64,000 bases of DNA from assembly GCA_963751335.1 (NCBI GenBank), contig CAVVUB010000008.1, positions 1,674,001 through 1,738,000 of the forward strand. Direction: 5' to 3'. Position numbers and translations under genes: made by a program. The notes below the pieces were generated by a model. The model had not been told where the DNA came from. It saw only the letters and a list, made by a program, of their open reading frames with translations, and made no database searches. Shown in pieces: positions 37,280-45,922 of this stretch. The first letter of the stretch is position 1. Every line of letters starts with the position of its first letter. The stretch is from Bog-473 sp963751335 (GTDB taxonomy: Bacteria > Actinomycetota > Acidimicrobiia > Acidimicrobiales > RAAP-2).

Positions 37280-38556
37280 GCAATCTGCTGCCCGGGACGC
37301 TCATCGAGCGGACGTTTCGGGAGCGCATCATCCTCGTGGGCGTGATGTTCCCGGGGCTCACCGCTGAGATGGTCGACGAGCAGCTCGACGAGCTGGCCCA
37401 GCTCGTCGACAGTGCGGGCGCCGATGTCGTCGGTCGTGTCGTGCAGCGTCGCGATGCGCCCGACCCGGCCACGTTCATCGGCCGCGGCAAGGCCGAGGAG
37501 ATCGCCGCACTGAGCCAAAGCCTCGATGCCGACACCGTCGTCTTCGATGACGAGCTGTCTCCCGCCCAGCATCGCAACCTGGAGAAGATGTTCGGGCGGA
37601 CGGCGATCGACCGCACCGCCGTGATCCTCGACATCTTCGCCCAGAACGCCCGCAGTCCGGAGGGGAAGGCACAGGTCGAGCTGGCCATCCTGCGCTACCG
37701 GCTTCCCCGGCTGCGCGGCCGTGGGACGTCGCTGAGTCAGCAGGCGGGCGGCATCGGGACTCGGGGGCCAGGAGAGACCCAGCTCGAGGTGGACCGGCGC
37801 CGGTTGGTGCGGCGCATGCACCGGCTCGAGTCCGACTTGCGCGACGTGGAGCGGACCCGAACGTTGCAGCGGCAGAGCCGGGCTCGCGGCCGGCACCGCG
37901 AGCTCGCGTTGGTCGGGTACACCAACGCCGGCAAGTCGACGCTGTTGAACCAGCTCACCGGTGCGGGCGTGCCCGCCGAGAACCGGCTCTTCGTGACCCT
38001 CGATCCGCGCACCCGGCAGTTGCAGCTCCCCGGCGGTGAGACCGTCCTGGTCACCGACACGGTCGGCTTCGTGCGCAAGCTGCCCCATGAGCTGGTCGAG
38101 GCCTTCCGCTCGACCCTCGACTCCGTCCATCTGGCCGACTTGGTCGTGCACGTGGTCGACGGTACGGCGGCGAACGCCGAGGCTCAGATGGCCGCCGTGC
38201 ACGAGGTGCTCGAGGAGATCGGTGCGGCCGACGTGCCCGAGCTGGTCGTGATCAACAAGGCGGATCGGGCACCCGACGACGCCAAGGTGCTCGCCCACTC
38301 CCACGAGGGTGCGGTGCTCATCTCGGCCCTGACGGGCCAGGGCGTCGACGAGCTGCTGCGCGTCGTCGCCGACCGTCTGCGTGGTTCGGACCGGGTGGTG
38401 GAGCTCGTGGTGCCCTGGTCGCGGGGCGACGTACTGGCGGCCGTACACCGTGAGGGCGAGGTGGTGGCCCAGCGCGACGGGGAGGAGTCGGCCACGCTCC
38501 AGGTGGTGCTCGACGACGTGGGTCGGGCCCGGTTCGCGGAGTTCGTCAGCTCGTGA
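37276..38556 (+). CDS. hflX: GTPase HflX
   Basis: Ribosome-associated GTPase that rescues or splits stalled ribosomes. 426 residues from TTG 37276 (TTGA overlap with dapF). The N-terminal HflX domain includes RRDAPDPATFIGRGKAEEI and a linker ending in the glycine-rich GGIGTRGPGETQLEVDRR; the G domain has GYTNAGKSTLLNQL near residue 214, DTVGFVRKLP and NKAD. A coiled segment (LVRRMHRLESDLRDVERTR) precedes the G domain. Its stop overlaps the dapC GTG start. Confidence 0.95.
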   Translation: MSNLLPGTLIERTFRERIILVGVMFPGLTAEMVDEQLDELAQLVDSAGADVVGRVVQRRDAPDPATFIGRGKAEEIAALSQSLDADTVVFDDELSPAQHRNLEKMFGRTAIDRTAVILDIFAQNARSPEGKAQVELAILRYRLPRLRGRGTSLSQQAGGIGTRGPGETQLEVDRRRLVRRMHRLESDLRDVERTRTLQRQSRARGRHRELALVGYTNAGKSTLLNQLTGAGVPAENRLFVTLDPRTRQLQLPGGETVLVTDTVGFVRKLPHELVEAFRSTLDSVHLADLVVHVVDGTAANAEAQMAAVHEVLEEIGAADVPELVVINKADRAPDDAKVLAHSHEGAVLISALTGQGVDELLRVVADRLRGSDRVVELVVPWSRGDVLAAVHREGEVVAQRDGEESATLQVVLDDVGRARFAEFVSS

Positions 38557-39692
38557 CCTTCCGCCTGCCTCCCTACCCCTACGACCGGCTCGACGGCCTG
38601 GCCAAGCTGGCGGCGGCCCAGCCCGAAGGCATGGTCGACTGCTCCATCGGCACGCCGTACGATCCGCCGCCGCCCGCGGTCGTCGAGGCGTTGGCCAACT
38701 CGGGTACCGAGCGCGGCTACCCGGCGTCGGCCGGCAGTCCGCAGCTGCGCCACGCCGCCGCCGCGTGGCTGGACCGGCGCTTCGGCCTGGGCGGCCTCCC
38801 GGACGCGTCGGTTGCCGCCTGCGTCGGCACCAAGGAGCTCGTGGCGTCGGTGCCTCACGTGCTGCGCTTGCGCCGGCCCGGTCGCGACACCGTGCTCTAC
38901 CCGGCCGTGTCGTACCCCACCTACGCCATGGGGGCCGAACTGGCGGGGTGCCGAGCCGTGGCCGTCCCGGCTGCGCCGGGCCGACCCGGCAGGCTCGATC
39001 TCGAGGCGATCGATCCGGAGGATGCCGGGCGCGCCCTCGTGCTGTGGTCGAACTCGCCCTCCAACCCCACCGGCGGGCTCGGTGACCTCGACACGGAGGC
39101 CGCATGGGGCAGGGAACGGGCCATCCCCGTCTTCTCCGACGAGTGCTACGCCGAGTTCACATGGGACGGCCCCCCGCGCTCGGTCCTCGAGCATGGCACC
39201 GATGGTGTCGTCGCCGTGCACTCGCTGTCGAAGCGTTCCAACCTGGCCGGCGTCCGGGTGGGCTTCTACGCCGGTGACGCCGAACTGGTCGAGTTCCTCC
39301 GCGCCGTGCGCCAGCACGCGGGTCTGATGGTCCCTGGTCCCGCGCAGGCGGCCGGGGTCGCGGCGCTGGCCGACGACGCGCACGTGGTGCGCCAGCGGGA
39401 GCGCTACCTCGAGCGGCTGGAATACGTGGCCGCGATCCTGGCTTCCTACGGTTGCCCCGTCTCGCTCCCCGAGGGCGGGTTCTATCTCTGGGTCCCCGTA
39501 CCGGCCGGTCGCTGGACCGACGCGTGGGCCATGGCCGAGTCGCTGGCCCGCGACGGTGGGATGCTCGTGAGCCCGGGTGACCTCTACGGTGACGGCGGTG
39601 CCGGCCACGTGCGGATCGCCGTCGTGCAGCCGATGGAGCGCCTGGCTCTGGTCGGTGCGCGCCTTGGTTCGGCGTCCGGCGCCGGTGCCTGA
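38553..39692 (+). CDS. dapC: N-succinyldiaminopimelate aminotransferase
   Basis: PLP-dependent fold type I aminotransferase, 379 residues from GTG 38553 overlapping the hflX stop. PLP-binding Lys in HSLSKRSNLAGVRVGF near residue 228, the NSPSNPTG motif near 170, and SDECYAEF near 192. It resembles actinobacterial DapC rather than generic aspartate aminotransferases, and lies directly before dapD and dapE, which supports the succinylase branch of the DAP pathway: it makes N-succinyl-L,L-diaminopimelate from the keto acid. Confidence 0.92.
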   Translation: MTFRLPPYPYDRLDGLAKLAAAQPEGMVDCSIGTPYDPPPPAVVEALANSGTERGYPASAGSPQLRHAAAAWLDRRFGLGGLPDASVAACVGTKELVASVPHVLRLRRPGRDTVLYPAVSYPTYAMGAELAGCRAVAVPAAPGRPGRLDLEAIDPEDAGRALVLWSNSPSNPTGGLGDLDTEAAWGRERAIPVFSDECYAEFTWDGPPRSVLEHGTDGVVAVHSLSKRSNLAGVRVGFYAGDAELVEFLRAVRQHAGLMVPGPAQAAGVAALADDAHVVRQRERYLERLEYVAAILASYGCPVSLPEGGFYLWVPVPAGRWTDAWAMAESLARDGGMLVSPGDLYGDGGAGHVRIAVVQPMERLALVGARLGSASGAGA

Positions 39693-39722
39693 GCGAGACC
39701 CGGTGGCCCCCGGACGCCTCGC

Positions 39723-39728
39723 TAAGGT
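39723..39728 (+). promoter_or_regulatory. -10 box of leaderless dapD promoter
   Basis: TAAGGT ends 5 bases before ATG 39734; predicted first base 39735, effectively the start codon. Confidence 0.55.
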
Positions 39729-39733
39729 GCGGC

Positions 39734-40561
39734 ATGGCTGATCTCCAGGCGAATATCGAGGAACTGTGGGAGCGCCGCGACGAGCTGTCGCCGGTGGACG
39801 CCGACGCGGCGGCTCTGGTCGAGGAGGCCATTGAGCTGTTGGACACAGGCCAGGCCCGGGTGGCCGAGGTCGATCCCGGCACCGACGAGGTCGTGGTGCA
39901 CGAGTGGCTCAAGAAGTCCATCCTCATGCTCTTCTCGCTGCGCGGCATGGAGACGATCGAGCACGGGCCGTTCGAGTACGCCGACAAGCTTCCGCTCAAG
40001 CACGGCTTCGCCGAGGCGGGGGTGCGGGCATTGCCCGGAGCCTCCGCCCGCTGGGGCTCGTTCCTCGGTCGCGGCGTCGTGCTCATGCCCTCCTACGTGA
40101 ACATCGGTGCCTACGTGGGCGCGGGCACCATGGTCGACACCTGGGCCACCGTGGCCTCGTGCGGTCAGATCGGTGAACGGGTGCACCTCTCCGGAGGTGT
40201 GGGCATCGGCGGCGTGCTCGAGCCGCCCAACGCCGTGCCGGTCGTCGTCGAGGACGATGCCTTCGTGGGCAGCCGTTGCATGGTCACCGGTGGGGCCCGG
40301 GTGGGCCGGGGTGCCGTGCTCGGTGCGGGAAGCTTCCTCGACCCGTCGATCCCCGTCATCGACGCCGAAACGGGTGAAGAGATCTCTCGCGGGGTGGTGC
40401 CGCCCTGGTGCGTGGCCATCCGGGCCAGCCGTCGCCGCGAGTACCCCGGTGGCGAGTTCTTCGTCCCCTGCGTCCTCGTGATCAAGCGTCTGACCGAGGG
40501 CGATCGGCACGACAAGGCACAGCTCAACGCCGTCCTGCGCGACCACGGAGCCAGCACCTGA
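39734..40561 (+). CDS. dapD: 2,3,4,5-tetrahydropyridine-2,6-dicarboxylate N-succinyltransferase
   Basis: Succinylates tetrahydrodipicolinate using succinyl-CoA. 275 residues of the proteobacterial-length DapD type: N-terminal helices, then a left-handed beta helix with hexapeptide repeats (MPSYVNIGAYVGAGTMVDTW, ASCGQIGERVHLSGGVGIGG) and the C-terminal RVGRGAVLGAGSFL region with VPPWCVAI. Many mycobacterial DapD proteins are longer (about 317). It has its own leaderless promoter although it lies 41 bases after dapC. Confidence 0.94.
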   Translation: MADLQANIEELWERRDELSPVDADAAALVEEAIELLDTGQARVAEVDPGTDEVVVHEWLKKSILMLFSLRGMETIEHGPFEYADKLPLKHGFAEAGVRALPGASARWGSFLGRGVVLMPSYVNIGAYVGAGTMVDTWATVASCGQIGERVHLSGGVGIGGVLEPPNAVPVVVEDDAFVGSRCMVTGGARVGRGAVLGAGSFLDPSIPVIDAETGEEISRGVVPPWCVAIRASRRREYPGGEFFVPCVLVIKRLTEGDRHDKAQLNAVLRDHGAST

Positions 40562-40563
40562 TC

Positions 40564-41628
40564 ATGGCGGCCGAGGGCGATCTCTTGGCGTCGACGGCGG
40601 GGCTGGTGGCCATACCCTCGGTGAGCCGTGACGAGGCGGTCATCGCCTCCACCGTGGAGGAGGCACTCGCGCCCTGCCCTTGGCTCAAGGTCGAGCGGGT
40701 GGGGGACAACGTGGTGGCCCGGACCGATCGTGGCCGACCCCAGCGCCTCGTCCTGGCCGGCCACCTCGACACGGTGCCTCCGAACGACAACGCCCAGGCC
40801 CGCCTCGAGGGCGACACCCTCTGGGGGGTCGGCTCCTCGGACATGAAGGGGGGCCTGGCCGTCATGCTCGATCTGGCCACCACCGTGGCCGAGCCGGAGG
40901 TCGACGTCACCTGGTGCTTCTACGCCTGCGAGGAGGTGGGTCGGGCGGAGAGCGGCCTGCTCCAACTCTGGGACGAGCGTCCCGATCTGCTGGCCGGCGA
41001 CGCCGCCATCCTGGGCGAACCCACGTGCGCTCTGGTGGAGGCCGGCTGTCAGGGGACGCTGCAGGTGCGGATCACGCTGAAGGGAGTGCGGGCCCATACG
41101 GCACGTCCGTTCACCGGGCGCAATGCCATCCACCGGCTCGGTCCGCTGATCGACGCCGTCGCCGCCTGGGGCGGGCGTGAGGTCGTGCTCGACGGCTGCA
41201 CCTACGCCGAGCAGCTCCAGGCCGTGGCCGTCGAGGGGGGCGTCGCCGGAAACGTGGTGCCCGATCGGGCCACGCTTGTCCTCAATCATCGCTACGCGCC
41301 CGATCGCCAGGGCGCCGAGGCCGAGGCGTTCGTCCGCCAGCTGCTCCAACCGTTGCTCGAGCCAGACGACGAGTGGGAGCTTGTCGACGCCGGCGACGGG
41401 GCACCACCCTCGCTCGGGCACCCGCTGCTCGCCGCCCTGGTGGAGAGGAGTGGCGCTGCTCCCAAAGCCAAGGTCGGCTGGACCGACGTTGCCTCCTTCT
41501 GGGAGCACGGGGTTCCGGCGGCCAACTTCGGGCCGGGTGACCCGTTGCTGGCCCACCATCCCGAAGAGCGGGTGACCCGGGGCCAACTGGAGCAGGCTCG
41601 CCGGGTGCTGGCCGCGCTCATCACCTGA
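40564..41628 (+). CDS. dapE: Succinyl-diaminopimelate desuccinylase
   Basis: M20-family di-zinc amidohydrolase releasing L,L-diaminopimelate. 354 residues from ATG 40564, 2 bases after the dapD stop. Metal sites: GHLDTVPPN near residue 66, GSSDMKGGLAVML near 96 (bridging Asp), ACEEVGRAESG near 121 (catalytic Glu) and GEPT near 150; the C-terminal His is in LAHHPEERV. The context after dapC and dapD supports DapE over other M20 enzymes. Confidence 0.94.
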   Translation: MAAEGDLLASTAGLVAIPSVSRDEAVIASTVEEALAPCPWLKVERVGDNVVARTDRGRPQRLVLAGHLDTVPPNDNAQARLEGDTLWGVGSSDMKGGLAVMLDLATTVAEPEVDVTWCFYACEEVGRAESGLLQLWDERPDLLAGDAAILGEPTCALVEAGCQGTLQVRITLKGVRAHTARPFTGRNAIHRLGPLIDAVAAWGGREVVLDGCTYAEQLQAVAVEGGVAGNVVPDRATLVLNHRYAPDRQGAEAEAFVRQLLQPLLEPDDEWELVDAGDGAPPSLGHPLLAALVERSGAAPKAKVGWTDVASFWEHGVPAANFGPGDPLLAHHPEERVTRGQLEQARRVLAALIT

Positions 41629-41657
41629 CCCTCACGGGCACGGAGCACGTCTCGCCC

Positions 41658-41663
41658 TAACGT
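41658..41663 (+). promoter_or_regulatory. -10 box of leaderless MBL gene promoter
   Basis: TAACGT ends 7 bases before ATG 41671; predicted first base 41670. Confidence 0.5.
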
Positions 41664-41670
41664 CTGGCCG

Positions 41671-42498
41671 ATGGAATCCTCACTCTCCGTCGTCTTGCTC
41701 GGGACGGGCAATCCGCTGCCCGACGCCAACCGGGCCGGCGCGGCCACGCTGGTCCGGGCGGGCGCCAAGAGCTTCCTGGTCGACGCCGGGCGGGGCGTCT
41801 GCATGCGGCTGGTTGCCGCCGGGGTGCTGCCGGTCATGCTCGAGGGGGTCTTCCTGACCCACCTGCACAGTGACCATGTGTGCGACCTGAACGACGTCAT
41901 CACCACCCACTGGATCATGAGCGGCCAGCCGGGGCGGCTGGAGGTGGCCGGACCGGCCGGAACGCGTCAGGTGGTGGATGGGGCGTTGGCCATGCTGGCC
42001 CCGGACGTGTCCTACCGGCTGGCCCATCACGCAGACCTGACCTGGGAGCCCGACGTCAGCGTCCGCGAGCTCGGGCCGGGCGTTATTCTCGACACGGGCG
42101 ACGTGCGCGTCGTGGCCGCGGCCACCGATCACCGTCCGGTCGAGCCCACGCTGGCCTACCGCTTCGAACACGACGGTCGGTCGGTCGTCCTGGCCGGCGA
42201 CACCGTTCCCTGCCCTGGTCTCGACGAACTGCTCGTCGGGGCCGACGTCTACGTCCAGACGGTGCTGCGCGAGGACCTCGTGCGTCTGGTGCCCATGCCG
42301 CGCTTCGTCGACACCATCGACTACCACTCCACCGTCGAACAGGCCGCAACGACCGCGGCCCGCGCCGGCGTGGACACGCTCGTCCTGACCCACCAGGTGC
42401 CGACTCCACCGCACGGCGCCGCGGACGAGTGGGTGGCCCTCGCCCGCGCCCACTTCGACGGGAACATCGTCTTCGGCGAAGACCTCGTCGAGGTCTGA
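41671..42498 (+). CDS. MBL-fold metal-dependent hydrolase (RNase Z-like)
   Basis: 275 residues. The di-zinc motif is THLHSDH near residue 63 with further ligands in AGDTVPC (Asp, near 172) and TDHRPV/THQVP (His). The N-terminal GTGNPLPDANRAGAATLV matches the arylsulfatase/RNase Z-like group rather than lactonases or glyoxalase II. No signal peptide. RNase Z proper would carry an exosite arm, which is not evident, so a general hydrolase call is safer. Separate leaderless promoter. Confidence 0.82.
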   Translation: MESSLSVVLLGTGNPLPDANRAGAATLVRAGAKSFLVDAGRGVCMRLVAAGVLPVMLEGVFLTHLHSDHVCDLNDVITTHWIMSGQPGRLEVAGPAGTRQVVDGALAMLAPDVSYRLAHHADLTWEPDVSVRELGPGVILDTGDVRVVAAATDHRPVEPTLAYRFEHDGRSVVLAGDTVPCPGLDELLVGADVYVQTVLREDLVRLVPMPRFVDTIDYHSTVEQAATTAARAGVDTLVLTHQVPTPPHGAADEWVALARAHFDGNIVFGEDLVEV

Positions 42499-42609
42499 GC
42501 CGGCCCCCGGGAATTTCGGTTCGTGTCACCCCCTCAGTCAATCGCCACGAATCCGGCTCCGAAAGGATTGGGCGAGCCTGTGGGCTTTCATGACGCGTCA
42601 GACGACCGG

Positions 42610-42615
42610 TAGGGT
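42610..42615 (+). promoter_or_regulatory. -10 box of leaderless promoter for the CMD-like gene
   Basis: TAGGGT ends 6 bases before GTG 42622; predicted first base is exactly 42622. Confidence 0.55.
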
Positions 42616-42621
42616 CAGAGT

Positions 42622-43479
42622 GTGATCGCCCGGGACCAGGCACCGGCGGCCTTCACGGCATGGGACGAATTGATCGACGCAGTCGCCGCGACCACGCCGA
42701 CCGATCTGACGGAGCTGGCGCGCGCCATCGCTCGGGCCAGCCTCGACCCGGCGGTGCCTGCCGTTCCGAGATCTGACGCGGTGGTCTTCGCCGAACAGAT
42801 GGTCGTCGATGTGGCATCCATGACCACCGACGTTCGAGCGGCCGGACTGGCCGAACTCGGTGCCGGTGCCCCAGCCTTCGTCCTTGCCCTCTGGACCGAG
42901 GACATGACGCTTCGCGCCGATGTCGCCTGGCGTGAGATGTTCGGCGAACAATGGCGTCCGATCCCGGCTTCTGCCGAGACCGATCGTGATCAAGGCCTTC
43001 CGGGCCGGCCCTGGGTCGCCCACGAAAGATTTCTCGTCGAGGTGGCCAAACTGTCAGCCCTCGATCCGGTTACCTCCGAACTGGTCAGACTCCGCGGGGC
43101 GAGAGCCCACGACTGCCGACTCTGCCAGTCCCGCCGGAGCGTCAGTGCCATCGATCTGGCCGGTGGGGGTGATCTGTTCGATGACACGGATCCGGGCGCC
43201 ATCTCCGACGCCCAGGCCCTGGCCCTCCAGGTCGTGGATGCCTTCGTGTGGCAGCCGATCCGGTGGCCACCCGGGCTCGGTGAGCACGTCGTGGACGCAC
43301 TGGGTCCTACTGCGGCGACCGAACTGACCCTCGATATCGTCCGCAACGCCGCGAACAAGATCGCCGTTGCCTTCGACGCGGACGACCCACAGGTGAAGGT
43401 CGGCGTCGAGTATTTCGACATCGACGTGTCAACCGGGGAACTGCGCTACGACGTGAGCCCGATCACGCCGAGCGCCTGA
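42622..43479 (+). CDS. AhpD/carboxymuconolactone decarboxylase-like protein
   Basis: 285 residues of mostly alpha-helical sequence. The segment LVRLRGARAHDCRLCQSRRS near residue 155 matches the AhpD-like pattern R-x6-C-x2-C, although the usual His after the second Cys (CxxCxxxH) is replaced, so classic alkylhydroperoxidase activity is doubtful. Similar actinobacterial proteins have two such helical domains; the first domain here has no CxxC. No neighbour explains its role. It begins at the predicted transcript start. Confidence 0.6.
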   Translation: MIARDQAPAAFTAWDELIDAVAATTPTDLTELARAIARASLDPAVPAVPRSDAVVFAEQMVVDVASMTTDVRAAGLAELGAGAPAFVLALWTEDMTLRADVAWREMFGEQWRPIPASAETDRDQGLPGRPWVAHERFLVEVAKLSALDPVTSELVRLRGARAHDCRLCQSRRSVSAIDLAGGGDLFDDTDPGAISDAQALALQVVDAFVWQPIRWPPGLGEHVVDALGPTAATELTLDIVRNAANKIAVAFDADDPQVKVGVEYFDIDVSTGELRYDVSPITPSA

Positions 43480-43575
43480 ATCACCGGCGCGCGATGGGGC
43501 GGGATCCACCCGCCACGGAGTAGGCAGCTCAGACGTTTGGAGAACCGCAGTATGCCCGCGAGCCGCCAAGAGGGG

Positions 43576-43776
43576 TCACCGTGATGGAGGCCTCGGTCTG
43601 CGTAGCGCGTCCACCAGCATGCGCCAGCCTTTGGCGATCTGCTGCCCCTTCCAGGCTTGAGCTTCCGCGAACCCCGCCGCGCCCTCTCGGAGGCGTGTTG
43701 GCGGCTCGGCGACGGGGTCGGGAGCCTCAGCTTTCGTCTCGTTCTCCCGACTGGGATCGCCCTCGACCGGGGTCAT
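43576..43776 (-). CDS. Small hypothetical protein
   Basis: 66 residues from ATG 43776. An acidic, Pro/Glu-rich first half is followed by a basic amphipathic stretch (AWKGQQIAKGWRMLVDALRR). Codons mostly end in G or C, as in real genes here, and the composition is not the Arg/Pro type of shadow frames, but I see no homologue and no clear ribosome binding site. It is alone on the minus strand between two plus-strand genes. Confidence 0.4.
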   Translation of the reverse strand: MTPVEGDPSRENETKAEAPDPVAEPPTRLREGAAGFAEAQAWKGQQIAKGWRMLVDALRRPRPPSR

Positions 43777-44019
43777 GAGCCCCGAGATTACCCGGGCTCG
43801 ACCTGTGGGCGTTCCTCCCCGGTCTTACTCCCTGAGCAACGGGCTTCCAGTGTGCCGGCCTGTCTGGCTGTCCCGGCAGCAGTGACAGTCTCCTCGGTCG
43901 AGTCCGAACGCCCGGGGAACCGTCCGGTCTCGCTCGGCGTCATCGTTGGTGAGAAGCGTCAGGAGGTTGCGTCCGATGAGCTGGGTGCTGGGGCTGGCTG
44001 ACCGTATCGGGAGTGGTCT
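43777..44019. other. Spacer before the lipoprotein gene, no supported gene
   Basis: Base composition is less GC-rich than the neighbours and no open frame shows family features. A + strand frame from 43657 to 44001 exists but has weak codon bias. GTATCGG-GAGTGG just before ATG 44020 may hold the lipoprotein promoter. Confidence 0.4.
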
Positions 44020-44559
44020 ATGAACTGCAGGCGGTCTGGAATCCCGCTGGCTTTGATGGTCGTCGCCGCCGCCATGTTTGCTTCGTGCACGTCGTCGACT
44101 TCGAGTTCGGCGAAAGCCTCACTGAGGAGCACCCTCACCGTTCCTCATGGATGGAAGACCTACGGCTACGGCAAAGCCCAAATCTCTGTTCCGGCCGACT
44201 GGGCAGTCCTGACGAACTACCTCTGTGCAAGTTCGACGCCGGTCGGCACGCTCTATCTCGGACCGCCGAAAGGGCCGCCGTATGCGTCTTGCCCCTCTGA
44301 CGTGGGGCAGGGCGACTCGGTCACCATCACGCCACTTCCTCCTGGCACAACCGACCAACCGCAGTGCTCGCTCAAGATGAATGGCTTACGTGTCCACTAT
44401 GGCCCCTGCACGAGCTCCAACGCCGCCGGAATTGTCTTCTACGACATCCCGACTCTGGGAATACGGGCCGAAGGGATGGGCAGCAACAACCAAGATGTGA
44501 CGGGACCCGGCGCCGGGACGGTGGTAGGACGGGTTCTTCACACGATTCGCCCCCGCTAG
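44020..44559 (+). CDS. Putative lipoprotein of unknown function
   Basis: 179 residues from ATG 44020. Signal peptide with lipobox: hydrophobic SGIPLALMVVAAAMFASC, Cys near residue 23, then a Ser/Thr-rich linker. The mature part (GWKTYGYGKAQISVPADWAV onward) has paired cysteines and resembles small secreted actinobacterial lipoproteins, but no family is recognised. It would be anchored to the outer face of the membrane. Codon use is less GC-biased than in neighbouring genes, suggesting later acquisition. Confidence 0.72.
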   Translation: MNCRRSGIPLALMVVAAAMFASCTSSTSSSAKASLRSTLTVPHGWKTYGYGKAQISVPADWAVLTNYLCASSTPVGTLYLGPPKGPPYASCPSDVGQGDSVTITPLPPGTTDQPQCSLKMNGLRVHYGPCTSSNAAGIVFYDIPTLGIRAEGMGSNNQDVTGPGAGTVVGRVLHTIRPR

Positions 44560-44746
44560 GAGCCTCAGTTCGGGTGTGCCCAGTTTCGTACGAGCACCGA
44601 GTTCCAATGGCGATGTATCCGGTTGATCGCTTTCAAGGTCACCTGGCTGGTCGTCGAGGCTCGGTTCGCGTGGGCTGCTCAGGTCGCGCGGTTTCTCTCT
44701 CAGTGGCGTGATGGCTTGTCACGTCGGTACCGTGCACCGGCGTGCT

Positions 44747-45139
44747 TTATCGGACGACGATGGTGCCCATCATGTACTGGTGGATGTTGCAGATGTAGTG
44801 ATACGCGCCTGGCTTGGTCGGCGCGGTGAACGTCTTGGTCTGGCCCCCGCCGATGTCGCCGGTGTTGAATTGACCGCCCGTCGCCGTCAGCGTGTGGTCG
44901 ACCGAGTCCTTGTTGGTCACGCGGATCGTGGTGCCCGGAGCCACACTGGCCGACATCGGCGCGAACATGAAGTTCGAGATCGTGATGGAGTTGGCTTGCC
45001 TCGCCGCGCCCGACGAGGTCGGCGCAGCACCGGTGCCGTCGCTCGCGGCGCCACCATCACAAGCGGCCAGGAGGAGGGCGCCCGCTACCACCAAACCGAC
45101 CGCCCCACCCCTGAACCACCGTCGCCCGGACTTCGTCAT
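44747..45139 (-). CDS. Cupredoxin-domain lipoprotein (amicyanin/plastocyanin-like)
   Basis: 130 residues from ATG 45139. Lipobox LLAAC with Cys 27, a short Gly/Ser linker, then a small cupredoxin domain (ITISNFMFAPMSASVAPGTT). Copper ligands: His 82 (DHTLT), Cys 117, His 120 and Met 123 in CNIHQYM, the C-x2-H-x2-M spacing of amicyanin. A blue-copper electron carrier on the outer membrane face is inferred. It lies 3 bases after two exported ferritin-like genes in the same operon. Confidence 0.88.
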   Translation of the reverse strand: MTKSGRRWFRGGAVGLVVAGALLLAACDGGAASDGTGAAPTSSGAARQANSITISNFMFAPMSASVAPGTTIRVTNKDSVDHTLTATGGQFNTGDIGGGQTKTFTAPTKPGAYHYICNIHQYMMGTIVVR

Positions 45140-45142
45140 GCC

Positions 45143-45922
45143 TCAGGCTGCCTTGCTCGTCGGATTGAAGGCCACGGGCGTGCCCGCGGTGGTCTGCGCG
45201 CCTGGGTATTTGCCCAATACGTAGTACAGGACAGCGATGTGCTGCATCTCGACCGGCTGGATCGAAGAGGACAGGGCGATGGCTGTGCCGCTCTGCAACT
45301 TCGCCGTCTCTGCCTGGTAGGTCTGGGCTGCGATGGTCTCGAGCGTCAGGGCCAGCTCGGCCAGTCCCGTCACGTCGGTCACTTTGGCGAAGTTCGACCG
45401 CACCACCGGGGTGAGCTTCGGGTTGGTGAGCGTCACGGGCGCCTTGCCGTGTGATTTGAGGACCGCGTTCCAGGCGTCGGCGTGCTGTTGGTGCTGTCCC
45501 TTGACGGTGGTGGCGAACGTGGCCACCGCGGGAGGCACCGTCCCCAGCTTGCCCGCGTTCGCTGCACTCAGACCGGCCGTGTAGGCGAAGACCGCCAGGT
45601 TCTCCAGGCTGGCCGCGACTGCGGCCACCGCCAGATCACCACTTAGGCCTTTCGGTGGGAACGCGCTCGGGACGAGACGGCGGGTGGATGCGCCGGCCAC
45701 GTTGGCCACGGCGGGACCACCGACCGCGGCGAGGACGGCACCGCCGGCCGCGGCGGCGCCCGCGCCCAGCAGGAAGGTGCGCCGGCTGGTGCCGTGCATC
45801 GCCCCCGTTGCTTCGGCCATGAGCGGCCTGCCCACGTCGTGATGGAGCAGATCCAACTCGCTCGTCAACGTGTCGAGCTCGTGCTCACTGCCCTCGAAGC
45901 TCGAGGTGTCTCGGGTATTCAT
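45143..45922 (-). CDS. Tat-exported ferritin-like protein
   Basis: 259 residues from ATG 45922. A 45-residue leader precedes a twin-arginine signal (TSRRTFLLGAGAAAAGG, Arg 47-48). The mature part has ferritin-like helices with ASLENLAVFAY, GQHQQHADAWN, LTLETIAAQTY and QPVEMQHIAVL, supplying E and ExxxH/ExxH-type metal ligands in four helices. Tat export suggests folding and metal loading in the cytosol. ATG overlaps the stop of the paralogous upstream gene (ATGA). Confidence 0.85.
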   Translation of the reverse strand: MNTRDTSSFEGSEHELDTLTSELDLLHHDVGRPLMAEATGAMHGTSRRTFLLGAGAAAAGGAVLAAVGGPAVANVAGASTRRLVPSAFPPKGLSGDLAVAAVAASLENLAVFAYTAGLSAANAGKLGTVPPAVATFATTVKGQHQQHADAWNAVLKSHGKAPVTLTNPKLTPVVRSNFAKVTDVTGLAELALTLETIAAQTYQAETAKLQSGTAIALSSSIQPVEMQHIAVLYYVLGKYPGAQTTAGTPVAFNPTSKAA

